DNA from: Ectocarpus siliculosus
Lineage: Eukaryota > Sar > Phaeophyceae > Ectocarpales > Ectocarpaceae
NCBI GenBank assembly: GCA_000310025.1
Contig: FN649751.1
Location: forward strand, 2,465,699-2,511,319
Direction: 5' to 3'
DNA length: 45,621 nt
In this document: positions 1 to 12,300 of the stretch, piece by piece
Numbering within the stretch: position 1 is the first letter of the stretch
Layout: the number at the start of each line of letters is the position of its first letter
Notes under the pieces: model-generated
The model's database searches: none
Told to the model about the DNA's origin: nothing
Seen by the model: the letters and a program-made list of their open reading frames with translations, nothing else
Program-made: the position numbers and the translations under genes

Positions 1-1
1 T

Positions 2-550
2 ATTAAGCCGGAGAACGTGATGATGAATAGAGACGGCACCCCGGTCCTCATGGACTTCGGGAGCGTGGCCGCGGCCGAGCGCCGCGTACGGGGCCGCACC
101 GAAGCCCTGGCCGCCCAGGACGAGGCGGCCGTGCACTCCACCATGCCCTACCGCGCGCCCGAGCTCTTCGACGTCGCCAGCGACGCATGCCTGGACCAGA
201 GGACCGACGTCTGGAGCCTGGGCTGCCTGCTCTACGCGCTGAGGTACGGGTTCAGCCCGTTCGAGTGCGAGTTTGTCGGAGGAGGGCCGGGGGCAGGGGG
301 CGTGAGAGTGGTGGAGTGCTCCTTTCTTCGAGTGATCGGGCAGGTTGCGTTCCCTCCGTCGGACGTCGACGGGGGGCAGCGGCGACGGGGGGGGGGGGGA
401 GAGGCGGCGTCCCCGGGTTTCCGGGAGCTGGTGATGTTCGCTCTCCAGCAGGACCCGTTGAAACGGCCCTTCGTCGGGCAGGTGTTGGAGCGGACGCTTG
501 CCCTGGCGGGTGTAGAGGTAAGAGATTGGCAAACGCAGCTTGTCCCGTAG
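2..550 (+). CDS. STK16: STK16-like Ser/Thr protein kinase, C-terminal half (partial)
   Basis: This is a protein kinase of the NAK group; STK16-type kinases are membrane-associated and act around the Golgi (family knowledge). The window opens inside the catalytic loop: IKPENV at fragment residues 1-6, the remains of HRDIKPEN. DFG follows at 18-20, then the activation segment, the APE motif in YRAPELF (50-56) and TDVWSLGC (68-75), the helix F region. The phrase PVLMDFGS, then an A-A/Q-D stretch and YRAPELF, is the STK16 pattern. The kinase then shows a Gly-rich insert and a final RPF helix. Stop is TAG at 548-550, which suits the short STK16 C-terminus. A perfect donor (GAG|GTAAGAG) occurs at 517/518, so this exon might instead splice on. 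The ATP-binding lobe lies outside the window. A G homopolymer near 388-398 is a possible sequencing weak point. Confidence 0.93.
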   Translation: MKPENVMMNRDGTPVLMDFGSVAAAERRVRGRTEALAAQDEAAVHSTMPYRAPELFDVASDACLDQRTDVWSLGCLLYALRYGFSPFECEFVGGGPGAGGVRVVECSFLRVIGQVAFPPSDVDGGQRRRGGGGEAASPGFRELVMFALQQDPLKRPFVGQVLERTLALAGVEVRDWQTQLVP

Positions 551-720
551 GCAACCGTTCTAATCCTCTAGTTCTCGTTCTCTGGTGCCCGTTATCATTC
601 TGCGAAACGATGTGTAACGACAACGGATTTGTCATGAACAACGCGGTAAGCAAAGGCGGACAACCATCTCCTAGTCTATACTCAATCTGACGCTTGCCCT
701 GGCGGTCGTGGAGGTAAGAT
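493..720 (+). repeat. duplicated exon end with splice donor
   Basis: The 17-mer GACGCTTGCCCTGGCGG occurs at about 493-509, inside the kinase exon, and again at about 689-705. In both copies it is followed by a short spacer and GAGGTAAGA, a good splice donor. The copies are 196 bases apart. This is seen directly. It could be a local duplication of the kinase exon end, or an alternative 3' exon with its own donor. Confidence 0.7.
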
Positions 721-2496
721 AAACGGGGTCAGCGAGCGGAGAACGGCAGGGTCTTGCATTTTTTTGTGTACCAGCAGCTGCGGGTGGAGGCCGGGAGAGA
801 ACGGAGTTGGTACGCTCCGGGTTGTGGAGGTTTTGTGTGTATCGTGGCATGGTCGTCCTCCTTTGTTTTTTTAAATGGAACCTGTCGCAAGACTGGCAGG
901 CAGGCACATGCACACAGATACAGACGGGCACGTGCCGGGAGGATGCCGTTCGCACAGCGGATCGGCGGGTGTTGTTGTTTTCAATGGATGATCGTCGTGA
1001 TTTCGGAAACGGCGACGAGATGATACATCCATCAATATCGGAAAGGAGGGTACAACAAAGACGGCTGGGAAGGGTGTACATATTGGTCCGACGTCGGCGT
1101 GTGTCCGGTCATGCAGACTGCGAAGCATGCATTCTCCGAAGAATAGCGCGGGTGATGGCAGCTGTCCTACTGCCCACGCTGGATATAACCTCCCACCACA
1201 GTTGGCGTACCATGTCTTTGCATAGGAACAGTCGTGCCCTGTGTCGAGACGGGTGCGTAGGTGATTTTGTGCCTGCAACTACCGCCGACCAAAAGTATCT
1301 GTGCCAATAAAATGGAGTGCTTCACAACTAATGGGTCATCCCATCCACGCGCGCGCTTTCTTTGACTTTGTCCGACATGTCTCTGTTGTTTTTTGGGGGG
1401 GGACAGAGCCGACCAGATCACGTGTCGATTGACATGACCAGGGCGGGTTAGCTGAATGGAGACGTACAAACTGTGCGCCTGCGTCACGGAATGACTGCTT
1501 TCCTTCAAAATGGGTCCACAATAGGTGGATGCTTACAATAAGCGCACAGGACGTCGTTGGGGAGTTTTTGCGTGATACATTGGGCTCCGGCTGTTTGCCG
1601 CCGTACGCCCAGCTGGTGTATGCTGCCGTATCCCGCCCCCCCCGGGATGAAGGCTGAAGCCCTTTAGGTTTTGGAGAACGATTGCCTTGAGATTCGAAGC
1701 TGTCATGCTGACGAGATTCGGTCGGCATCCTCCGCTCGCTTTTAAACCGTTGCATGAATGGTTTTCTAGGTTTCATATAGAGTATGTCTCAGCTGTGGTT
1801 GCTACGGTTGAATGAGGAAACCGTGCACACATTATTCACTATCCAGATACCCCAAGGTGCGACATCGTCGAGCTTTCGTGGTGTTCGTGGTTGTTGCCAT
1901 CTAGACGCTTGCCAGTCCCCCGTTTGCTGTCCGAAAGAGGACCAATCCGGGTGATATTCCAGTCATCTAGCCGCCTGTAACCCTTGGGCTCTTCGAGGCT
2001 GTTGACGAAGGCGGACCGGCAGCCCCACGTTATTCAGGGGCACCAGCGAAGGAACGCTGCCTCCGTGGTGGCGGTTTAGTGAACGGGACGTGTCGGCATG
2101 CCCTCGAGCTAGTCCCTCTTCTGTTTCTCGCGATCTGAACAGTCAGCCCCAGTACAGTGCGCGAGCGGTCGTGGGGGAGGGTGGTCACCGTGGAGTGCAT
2201 GCAAGCAGAAGAGGGACGGTGTGCGGTTTAAAAAGGCGCGCAATGCCATGCGATCAAGGTCGGCGATCGCCCTTCTTTCCCGCGCGGGTTGTTTGTGTCG
2301 GGATTCTGACCTACAGCAACCTGTCGTCTTGTTGTTATCTTCTTATCTTCACACTAAACAACCGCTTTGACCTCTGTATCCAGCACGTTCTTCTTCGTTT
2401 TCTTTGAGGCAAAGATCCAAGCTTAGGTCGCAACAAAGGTAGGTAAGATCTATGCACGTGCTCCGAGTCAAGCGGATATTTCGTTTCGGTGTTGTC
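551..2496. other. convergent intergenic region, probable 3' UTRs
   Basis: No supported coding gene lies here. The kinase (+) and the giant coiled-coil gene (-) point towards each other, so the stretch should hold both 3' untranslated regions. An AATAAA hexamer on the plus strand at 1306-1311, about 760 bases after the kinase stop, is a candidate polyadenylation signal. The open frames here are short and have no recognisable domain or coding bias. Confidence 0.6.
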
Positions 2497-3348
2497 TCAC
2501 CCTTGATGTGCACCAGTTCTCCGCTGGAACGCCCTCTCCTCACGCAGCAAACTTGCAACGCTGCTGCCGCCTTTACCACCTCCACCGTGAAAACCGGCCA
2601 AGCCTGACGAAACGCTGCCGCCGCCGCCGCCGCCACCACCACCGTAGTCGGCATCACAAAAAATCCCACCGCCTCTTTGACCGCCGGAGTTGGCAGCCCC
2701 CGCCGTCTTGAGGGAATATCGAGTGCCCTCAGCGCGACGTTCTTGATCGTGACGCCCTCCCACCCCGCTGGTCTTCTTGGGGAAGTAGTGAGTGGTCTCC
2801 TTTGTGGAGTGGCTCGAGGAGGGGAACATGGTGTTGCGCGGCCGACCGGGGAGCGACGCGGTGGAGGCAGTGGAGGGACCAGACCAGAGAGACGATGCGG
2901 CAGTGGTTGCTGATGCCCGCGCGCCGAAGTCAAACACGCCTCTCTCCGAGAGAGACCCAGCGCCGTCAAAGTGGGCGGACGAGGGAGCCGCAAAGTCCCT
3001 GCTGTCGCACAACCCGGCTACTGACCAGGGTCCTTGTCCTTCTGCCACCCGATCATTGACCGAACGGCGATCGCGCCTTCCGCCGCCGCCGCCGCCGCCG
3101 CCATAAGCCGGTCTGTGGTTAGCTGTAGCGATAGCGGTGCCGTCCACCCTCCCACCCCAGCTCCCATCCCCTCCGAGACCGCGTCTGTCCCCGACCGCAG
3201 TTGTCGTCGTCTCAAGGCGAGCGGCGGTCAGGCGGCCCCACTCGACCAGCCCGGGGAGAGAGGTATACCCGTTGCAGAGGCGTTGGATCGTCCGGCTGAC
3301 TCGTTCGAACGCGCGCATGCCGTGTGGAAGAGAGCGCTCCAACTCAGC
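2497..3348 (-). CDS. giant gene, exon 36: terminal Gly/Ser-rich exon with stop
   Basis: The last exon enters at GTAGAG|GCTGAG in phase 0. It begins with a helix, AELERSLPHGMRAFERVSRT, followed by IQRLCNGYTSLPGLVEWGRL. It then becomes Gly-rich, with two poly-Gly runs encoded by GGC/GGT repeats (about 3075-3105 and 2622-2645) separated by Ser/Thr/Ala-rich linkers. The stop is TGA at 2497-2499, after RRTGAHQG. The amphipathic helix right after exon 35 fits the end of a folded C-terminal module plus a flexible tail. The GCC/CCG triplet tracts may vary in length. Confidence 0.75.
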   Translation of the reverse strand, partial: AELERSLPHGMRAFERVSRTIQRLCNGYTSLPGLVEWGRLTAARLETTTTAVGDRRGLGGDGSWGGRVDGTAIATANHRPAYGGGGGGGGRRDRRSVNDRVAEGQGPWSVAGLCDSRDFAAPSSAHFDGAGSLSERGVFDFGARASATTAASSLWSGPSTASTASLPGRPRNTMFPSSSHSTKETTHYFPKKTSGVGGRHDQERRAEGTRYSLKTAGAANSGGQRGGGIFCDADYGGGGGGGGGSVSSGLAGFHGGGGKGGSSVASLLREERAFQRRTGAHQG

Positions 3349-6300
3349 CTCTACCTACACAAGCAGGTGATCGCGGGTGGTAGTGACAACAACGGTAGTC
3401 GAGAGGGTTGAGTTTTTTGGCGAGCTACTGGAAAGCAAGAAGGCCAAGATTCAAAAACATGCCAATGTTAGGCGCCCATATTATAAGCTATCCCGGACGT
3501 ATTCAAGACGTGTAGCTGTTGAGTTGTGACATTCCCGGTGACCTTTGCCAAGAGAAAGGGGAGCGGGGACGGCAGCAAACGCTCGCTGCCTTGGATAGGC
3601 TTGAACAGCACAGACTGAAGTGTTGAGTAGATTCGCGAGTCGTTCGCCATGTCGTCAAACTAACGGTGTAGACTAGTCACCGTGCCCTCTTGGTGTGTGC
3701 TATCCCACCCTTTCCCAGGTCGAAATGCGTTTGCCACAACAGTCTTCCAATTTGAGTAGGGTCGACTTGTTTTCAACATAAAATATACCGCTTTTGTGTA
3801 GGTACCATTTACAGGCTTTGCATCATGATCGTTATAACAACCGGAGGGTTGCATAATACGTCGAAACATATGGCGTTAGGAGTTACCAGGCGACAACATC
3901 TCTTCCACATTCTCGTCTTCAAGATGGAAACAAGTTCAGTCGGGGTGTCGGCGTGCTCTGCGATAGTTACAAAAACGTGAAAAAGTTCGTCACGCATCAC
4001 AATTGTCGAGGAGCCGGGCGGTGGGGGATCACACGCTTGAAAGCTCACGAGGTCCGTGAGCGTGTGCTACTGTAACCGAACTGTAGGTTACGATTACTAC
4101 ATACCGCCGTGCGGAATGCCGGCGCGGCGGGTCACAGATAAAACAACTCACCGTCTTTCTTCTGGCGTCGACAATCCCCCGTTCCTTTACCAAGCGCCCC
4201 TTGAGGTGAGCCACGGCTTGCTGCTCCTTCTGGCCCATGCGGCTCACCTGGTGTTTCGAGTTGTCGTCCAAAAAAGAACAACCGGAAAAAATAGAGCACC
4301 GTTACGGACGGTGGTGGAGGAGTGGGGAACGGGGGCGGTAGGGGTTAAGGGACGACGTAACGGTATCGTTTGCGCTCGTTGTGCGGCTACCACTGACAAT
4401 ACTTGATATTGTATTACGCGTGGTGTCGATTGCTGAAAGACTCCACCCTGTTGGCGAAGCTGGTTGGTTGACTCCGGTTCTTTCAAGACCATAAACGAGG
4501 ACACCTTCTGAAGGTTAGGAAGACCGAAGTTCCGTTGGCGTATTTGGCGACGAGGGCTTACTGATGAGTTTTGTCTACAACCCGCCGGGAGAACCGTATC
4601 GTTTCTGCCAGCACAATTGTTTCGCAGCGTTGAGCTTCGCAGATGACGGTGGGGGACAACAGTTGACATCTCCCCCAAATAGAATAGCAAGGATGTGTGC
4701 ATAGACGCTATCGACATGCTAGGCGCTGGTTTGTCAAAAGCGAAGTTGTTGTTTCTTCCGCGACGACGGTGTTCACGTCAATTCCACCCCATTCCAACAA
4801 GATCAGTGGGAGCGAAGAAACCTGCAAGCCTCCACTGGCGGCGCTCAAAAGGCCCACCCACCTCCACTGTCTTGCTACCGGCGTCTGTCTCCAGCAGCCC
4901 AATCTTGAGCCCAATTTCCAGACTCTTGAGACCCAAGCCGTGGACCAGCTGCTTGTCTGTGTCCCTCTGACGGAGGAGCCCCTCGAGCACCTCGATGGCG
5001 CCGCCCTCCACATGCGAAGACTGCTGTGCAAGTTCGAGCTGCCGCTCGAGGTACCTCACCTGGGGGGACAAACCGTACAAGGTTCATTTGTCGTCGGAGG
5101 ACCCCAACGCAAGCGGTAGACGTGCAGACTGAATAATACAGTGCCGGAGCGTGTTTCGGATGGGCGTTCCTCGGCTTAGTACTTTGGTGCGGAAGGACGT
5201 AGGCAATACGATAGGATGCCAGCTTCGGTGGAAACCGTTTCGTCAAAAGGGGAAACGCACTTTTCACGGTTGTCGCTTCTTCGGAGATGTACTACAAACT
5301 ATTTACCTAACAGGTGGGCAGATAGAGGATTGGCTGTGTTGCCAGGTGCCACCGTACAGCCATAAACAAAGCTGAAGAGCACACCTCCAACACCGCAACC
5401 GGTTTTTCCCCTATGTACGGTCGATCTACAAACCTCATACAAGCCATATCAAACGACGATCAACACGGTGGAACATGCAACGCGACAATCAAGTTGCACC
5501 TGGTCATTGAGCCCGCGCTGCCTCTTCCTCAACGCTCGAATGACGTCTTCGGCGTCCGCGCTATAGTAGTCCGCCTTGAAATTCCGCAGGTCGCGCTTGA
5601 GTTCGCGCTGTTCTTCGGTGAGGATCACAATCTCTCGTTCCCTTTACGGGGAGAAAGACGGAGGAAGGGGCGCGGAGGAAAACCATGGTACACTTTAGAT
5701 CGCACACGTGCACATGGCGTTTCGGGTCTACCGCGCCAGAAGATCTACTGTAGTCGACGACTACCGTTGTGCTGGCTGTCGGGGTGTTATGATGTGCTGT
5801 AACAGGGAAGAAGAGAATGGCTGAACCGGGCATTCCTCTCATTTTGGGTGTGGTGCCTGCGGAAAACACGCTTGACCTGTAATCACAGGCAGTCCAGTTC
5901 AACCGGGGCGTCAAGCGCGACGTTGAGACTGCCTGTCGGCGACTGTAGCTGTGAGATGCACTGAAGCAACACGAACGTGCATGCCTTCACGACACGAAAA
6001 TCTGGCCTGTTCAGCAGGTTCGACTCGGCTTGCGGCTCACTTGAGGGCAACCTGCCGACCGAAGCCACCCTTCTGCGCCTCCATTGTCTTGCTAATGAAG
6101 TCTGGCAGAGACTCCGCCCACAAGGTGTCTTCCCGAAGCGCGTTAACAATTCTCGCTGACGCCGACGTGTCGACCACCCCTGCGCCCCCGCTGCCGCCTG
6201 TCGAAGCTCCCCCCGTTGGCGCCGCCGTTTGAGTCCCCCAGTCGCTTCCGCTGTCGCTGCTTCCCCCGCCGGCACCACCGCCGGACGCCCACGGCATCCG

Positions 6301-9300
6301 ACCAGCTTCCGCTTCCGTGCCACCGTTCCCACGTCCGCCGACATCGACCTTGATCCCTGCCGAAAACGATCTAACCCCCGCCGTGGCGGCACGGGCCGCC
6401 GAAAGAGCCTCCCGCGGGTTCGTCGGCGGACCCTGAAAGACGGGCGGTTCCTCCGTCGGAGGAACGAGAAGCTCGCCTTTGGGTTTTCGCTGGGATTTGG
6501 TGAAGCCCGAAAGAATGGTCCGGGCCATGGTGCCCGACTCTGACACCGTTTTTGCCATATCTCGGAACTTCGAACTACTGCCACTACTAGTGGTAGATCC
6601 AGAGGTCTCTCTGGTCTCCGTTGTTGCCTCCGCCTCCAGTGGTGTTTGTTGCGGCTGTGGTTGTGGCATCAGCAGCAGCGGGGGTGGTTCAAAGCGTTGG
6701 CCGCTGGCGGCCGCGGGCTTGTCGTTGTGGTTGCTGGCGGCGGCGGTGTCTCCGTTGCTGCGTCCGTCGTCCATTATGACGTTCGAGAGACCGCCGCCGC
6801 AATAGCTGACGGCGGTAGAGCAGCGACTGGCCGCCGCCATGCCGGTGCTCAGCTTGTACTCGGAGGTGGCGCAGCGCACGCCCGCGTCCTCCCCGCTGCA
6901 GACCATCTGCACGAGAGTCGACGGAGGCCCCCTCGCCGCCTTCGCCCGGGGGTCACGCTCCCACCACGATGGTCCCCCCGTCGTGGGCGACGCCTCCTCG
7001 CCCGTGGAAGAAGCCGGAGCCGCGGCGGCGGCGGCGGCGGCGGCGGGCGGCTCCGGCTGGTGCTGGCAGAGCTCCAGCACGACGCACACAGTCTTGGTCA
7101 GGGCTGCTCGCAGGTCGGCGACGGCTTGCCTCTCCAGCGCCAGCGACGCCAGCGGGTACCCCGCCCGGAGGCGGGCCTCTTCCCTCTCCCGCTCGAGGCG
7201 TTCCGCTAGGTCTGCCTGAGCGATTAGGTCGAGACCCTTGGCTTTCTTGATGGCGCGCGGTTGCGGCGTTGTTGGCGGGTGCTTGGGCTGAGGCGGCTGG
7301 GGTGGTGGCGCTTTGGGAGCGGGTGTTGAAGATGGGGTTGCAACAGCTGGTGCTGGAGCTGGTGTTGGCGCTGGTGTTGGGGCTGGTGTTGGAGCTGGTG
7401 GCAGTGCTGGACTTGGAGCTGGTGCTAGAGCAGGGATTGGAGCTGGGGTTGGAGCTGGACTTGGAGCTTGGGTTGGAGCTGGGGTTGGATCCGGGGTTGG
7501 ATCTGGGGTTGGAGCAGGTATGGTGGCTGACAGTACTAGTGCCGGTACCGGCATCGACACCTCTGCTGCTACTGTACTCTGCTGCTGCTGCAGTTGCAGC
7601 TGTTGTTGTTGCTGTTGTTTTTGTTGTTGCTGCTGGAGCTCCTCCTGCTGTAGCTCCTGCTGTTGCTCGTGCTGCTGCTCCCGCTGCTCCTGCTGCTGCT
7701 CCCGCTGCTCCTGCTGGTGCTCCCGCTGCTCCTGCTGCTGCTGTTGGTGTTGAAGCAGTTTCTCTTCGGCCATCACCGACCTAGACGCAAGCCAAAGCGG
7801 GAGTAAAACACACGAGTGCCGGGGGGGTTATCTTGCCAAACTTAGCTCAAAGGTCATTTGTGACAGCGCTCATGAGAAAACGTGTTCGTGTGTGGGGGGC
7901 GCAATGCATTTGCACGTGGTAGGCAGGCGGGCTATATCTATGCCAGATGTCCGTTGCCGGAAAGGCGAAAGGGACGAAGGGGGTTGCGTGGGTACTTCCC
8001 ATTCTCGGAAACGGTGCAGGTACATGGTACCAACAGTTTCGGAAAAAAGAAGAGCTACGTACCTCTCCGTTGCCAATCGCAGGTCTTCCTTCACCCTCCT
8101 CAGCCTGGCGATGGACATTGTCAACTTCATCTGCAGCTCCTGGTTTGCCTCTCGCGTTGATTCCTCGGCCGCCTCGTCTAAGTAGTTGTGCGGACCGTGA
8201 AGAGCACCAAAAAGGGGGTAAGGAAATTGATACCAAGCATCCAGCGCTCAATCCACCAGTCGTACGACGGGCGTCCATGCTTAAACTTTGTCTCCCCGGT
8301 GCTCTTCGATGCTTCAATTATACACACGTCGCTGCCTTTCGTTGTGGTGTCATGGCTGATGGGTGCAAGGCACCCACAACTTGCTGCACCAATGGCGGTA
8401 TCAGCTCCCCCCTCTCGGTCACTATCCCTGTGCTCGGTAGGCGCTTGCCTGAAACGCCAAATTTTGAGAATTTGCGCCTAAAAACACACGGTACTTGAAT
8501 CGCCTAAAACCTCGCCAAAAATCCGGCCGCTGCGCCTAGCTGGCGCCCATTCTTGCCTATTTTTTCAGCCTGCGCCGACTTTCAGCGGCGAGCGCCCCCT
8601 TTTCTCCTTCACCCCCCCCCCCCCACACAAGCACCCACGGGGCCCCACCAAATAAAACCACTCTTCTTTTCGGCCAAATATACGGATTTCAGTACACGGC
8701 TTGCGTTGTGATAGTGCTAATGATGCGCCTACACTACAACTATACCTTCATTTCCCCTTAATTGTACTCCTCCGGGGTTCGCCTATCGTCTCCGAGGTTC
8801 GCCTATTTATGTTTCAATTCCCGTAAAAGTCGCCTAAAAAACGTTTTTTGAATGTGCAACGTTGGCCTCTTTCTATTTTTAAACGCCTAAGAAACGACAA
8901 AAAAAACGCCTACCGAGCACAAACCTATCGGTCACGCTGACTGACGCACGTTCAACCGCTGTCATAGTTCTCGTAGGCTCGCCGTCTACCTTCAGCCACA
9001 CGTGTTTCATGCTGCCTCTCTCGTTTACACCGCTCTCGCGGTGCTACCAAGCAGGCGATATGGCGTACGCCGGGGTACCTCCCGCGCACGCTGTGATAGG
9101 CTCTTCCGCACGCACCACGACAATCTCACGGCTCTACAAGAAGGCTCGCATTTAGTAAATCTCACCGCGAACGGGGCCCGTTGCGCTCTCCGCATCGGCG
9201 CGCTCTCGTTCCATCGTCGTCGTCGACGACACCTTCGAGGGTTCATTCCCCTCCACCACCACCAAGCGTTGGGCGGCGGCCTCTGGGGTTGCCTCGGGAG

Positions 9301-12300
9301 ACTGTCGATGATGGCGGGGGGCGAGGCGTTCAGAATCGAAGGAGAAGTACTTCGTATATCACAAGCGCAGAGGATGAATCATATCCATACTCGCATGCGG
9401 TGGGGGTGTTTTGGAGCTTGTTGCTTGTGCGAGACGACGCCAGGTGATAGACACAAAGCAATAGCAGGTCAAAACAATAGATATGCCCAAGCTCGGCCGG
9501 TTTCGGGTAGAGTCGGCACGTGCGGAAGTGCCGTGAGGAAGTTGCCGAGGGAGAGGAAGGGTGAGCTGCATCCCAAGGACCTCTTGAAAACAAGGCTGCT
9601 TCCACTCAGTTCTACTTGCTCGTACACCGCAGAGTTTGCGCCGTGAACCACTCCAAGACGAAAGCTTCTCGAGGCGTGTGCTTAGAGTAAGCGACCTCCT
9701 GAACACGCACCCGTTTATCTTGCTTTTTCCGTCTGGCCAGTGTTTCGCTTTGCAGGGTGTGGATACAACCACACGGATCTTGCCGTGCCGAGGAACGGAT
9801 CCAAGCCAACCTAACGGTAACACGACAAAGCAACACACATATTTGATACGGGCCACGCGCACACACCTTGACCGTCGACAAATGCAACTCCCGTTCCGAA
9901 CGTAGCTGCTCCAGCTCCTTCTGCGCTGCGTGGAACCGGCCGAGGATATCACCAACGGCCTGGTCGTGCCTCGTCTCCTTCTCCTCCAGCTCGTCGCGCA
10001 AATGATCGTTGAGGGCCGTCAATATGGCCAACTGCACATATGGTGATTATGCATAGGTGCCGACAGACCGAACGAAGTGTGGGTATGTATTTGTACGAGC
10101 TGGCTACGCTCAAATTACAATAAGCAGAGATGCAATGTAGTACATAGGTTTGCACATGTGTGGGTTTGCAGGATACGCGACGCTTGGGGGTTGGGTATGG
10201 CGGGCCTCACAAGAAAACGTCGAGCAATGCGAGAAAGCGTCTCCACCAACATCTTGTTGTACATGCAGCGATCGTGAACCCAACGCACCACTTTCAAACA
10301 AGCGTGTCTGTTACGGAACATGCGATTGGATCGCCTAGACTATTTCACAACCGATTACCCCATCTAGTAATTCGCCGAATCCGCCGCGCGGTCACTCATT
10401 GTTGGCGAAAATCTCCGTATGATCTTGACGGCAAGCACGTACGGATGTACTCAACGAAAACGTTGTCAAAGCGTCAAGTTTCACGAGCATAGTGTCTACG
10501 TCGTTGATTCAGCATAAAAGTTCTCTCTATTGTGGAAGGCACAACAACACGATGTTGTCTTACTTGATCTTCGATAGGCCAAGCGGCCACGTCAACATCT
10601 AGGTTGGCCACGCCAGAGTCCAGGAAAACCGCTGCCTCCCACCCTCCGAGCGCCTCAACAACCTCGTGGAGCACGGCCTAGCAGGTGGATCAATTTCGGC
10701 GCGGAAAGAGGGGGGTCGCAAGGGCACGAGGTCTCATTCCCCATGCTTAGGCGGTGCGATACGAAACATGGTGATCCACGGTCATGTACTGCTGAAAGAT
10801 GCGCAACGCAATCGTCACCGTTTCACAACTCAGCTACGATTCAGCTCGACATTACGAAGTAACGCGACGGAAGAGACCCCGTCGGACAATAAGTCTGTCG
10901 CTCATTCTTCATAACTAGTACCAATGGTGTTAGTCTGAGAAAGGCCGAATGATGAAATCCGGCATAAAACACAACCCCGTTTCAAACCCAGCGGGGACAC
11001 CTTCTCGGCCTGAAGCAGCGTCGCCCTGTCCTGCCTCGCTTGCTGCGACTCCTTGAGACCGCCACCGCGCTTGCTGCTGTTGTCTCTGCCGGGTTCCAGC
11101 ACCGCGTTCGTCCACGCCGAGATCGTCCGGTGCTTGGCTGCGGTCTTGGTCACCTCTACCAATAGAGCTTGGGCCGCCTGTCGGACAGCGTGGGTGTGTG
11201 GTTGTACGTCCGGAGCAGCAGGGGGTTAGTCCGTTTGCACAGGCCGTACGGAAGTAGATGTGTCCACGTGAGAGGGACGGTGTCCGGAAACCCACAAGGG
11301 AGGTAGCGCAGAATTAAGGTCAAGCCCCGGTAGGAATTCCGACCACAAGTAAAGGTGTATCCGACTGTAGGATACCTGCAAGGCTGGCACGTCGTTGTGG
11401 TGGGAACTAAATCGATTGGGCATCCAGCTTTTGCGATCAGAAATGCTACTTCCGTGGCGGTGGCCGCGGCGAGAGGGGAGCGAGAGGGCGGGGGGATAAT
11501 TTTCGTCGCTTCCTACAAATCTGAAAGTGTGGTGGTCGGCTCACCTCTACGCCCCAATCCATCATGGCGTCTGTCAGATCCGCGTAGCGTTCGACCAGTC
11601 GCTGTTTATGATTGTCCTTTTCTTTTGACGCGACTTCATCATCCCCGGAGTCAGAGTCTAGCTCGGACGGAGAATCGGAGGAGAAGCAGGCCTCGAACGC
11701 CTCGACAGCCAGCTTGCACCGTGCCGCCGCCTGTTTCGCGAACGCGGTCAAGACCGAGGGCTTGCTGGAGACGAAAATAAACGTAGCACGACGTACTTGA
11801 CACGCTGTTGGCGCTACGGCAGTGTTGTGAGGCAACCTAGGATTGTACACCATTGAGGGTTCTTTTCTGTGGTACCCGTGACTCGCGGCTACCGATTTTC
11901 GTTTCTCGAACGGTCCAGCTCCACAGGTCGAACAACCCGGCCGTTCAACACGCGAAACCAGAGAGACCAAGAGTGGTCCTCGTGGCTTGGCAAGGCACCC
12001 GGTAGCAAGAGGAACGGCCGATCTCTCTCTAGATAATGATTCTGAGATCTAAACAGCTCAAAACACCCCCGGTATAGGCGACATCAACACGTCAATCTCG
12101 TGATCTGTGCGTACCTGGCAGTAAGCAGCGAGTGACCTCTCTGTCGGAACGAAGTCGATTGCAGCCGTTGCTGCAGGACCAGGTTGGTGAACCACTCCGG
12201 CATCACCATCACCGCCGTCCGCCCCCCGCTTTGGCTCCGCCGCCTCTTCTTGTATTCCCTCCAGAAAGCCCGCCTCCGCCGCTTCCCCGGCCTCTTCCAC

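Noticed and set aside
7269-7784. Plus-strand frames rich in Leu/Val/Glu or Cys/Ser
   Set aside because: They are shadows of the Pro-Ala-Thr and poly-Gln repeats on the coding minus strand.
9002-9646. 214-residue plus-strand frame
   Set aside because: It overlaps giant-gene exon 29 and introns, has no recognisable domain, and its composition fits random GC-rich sequence.
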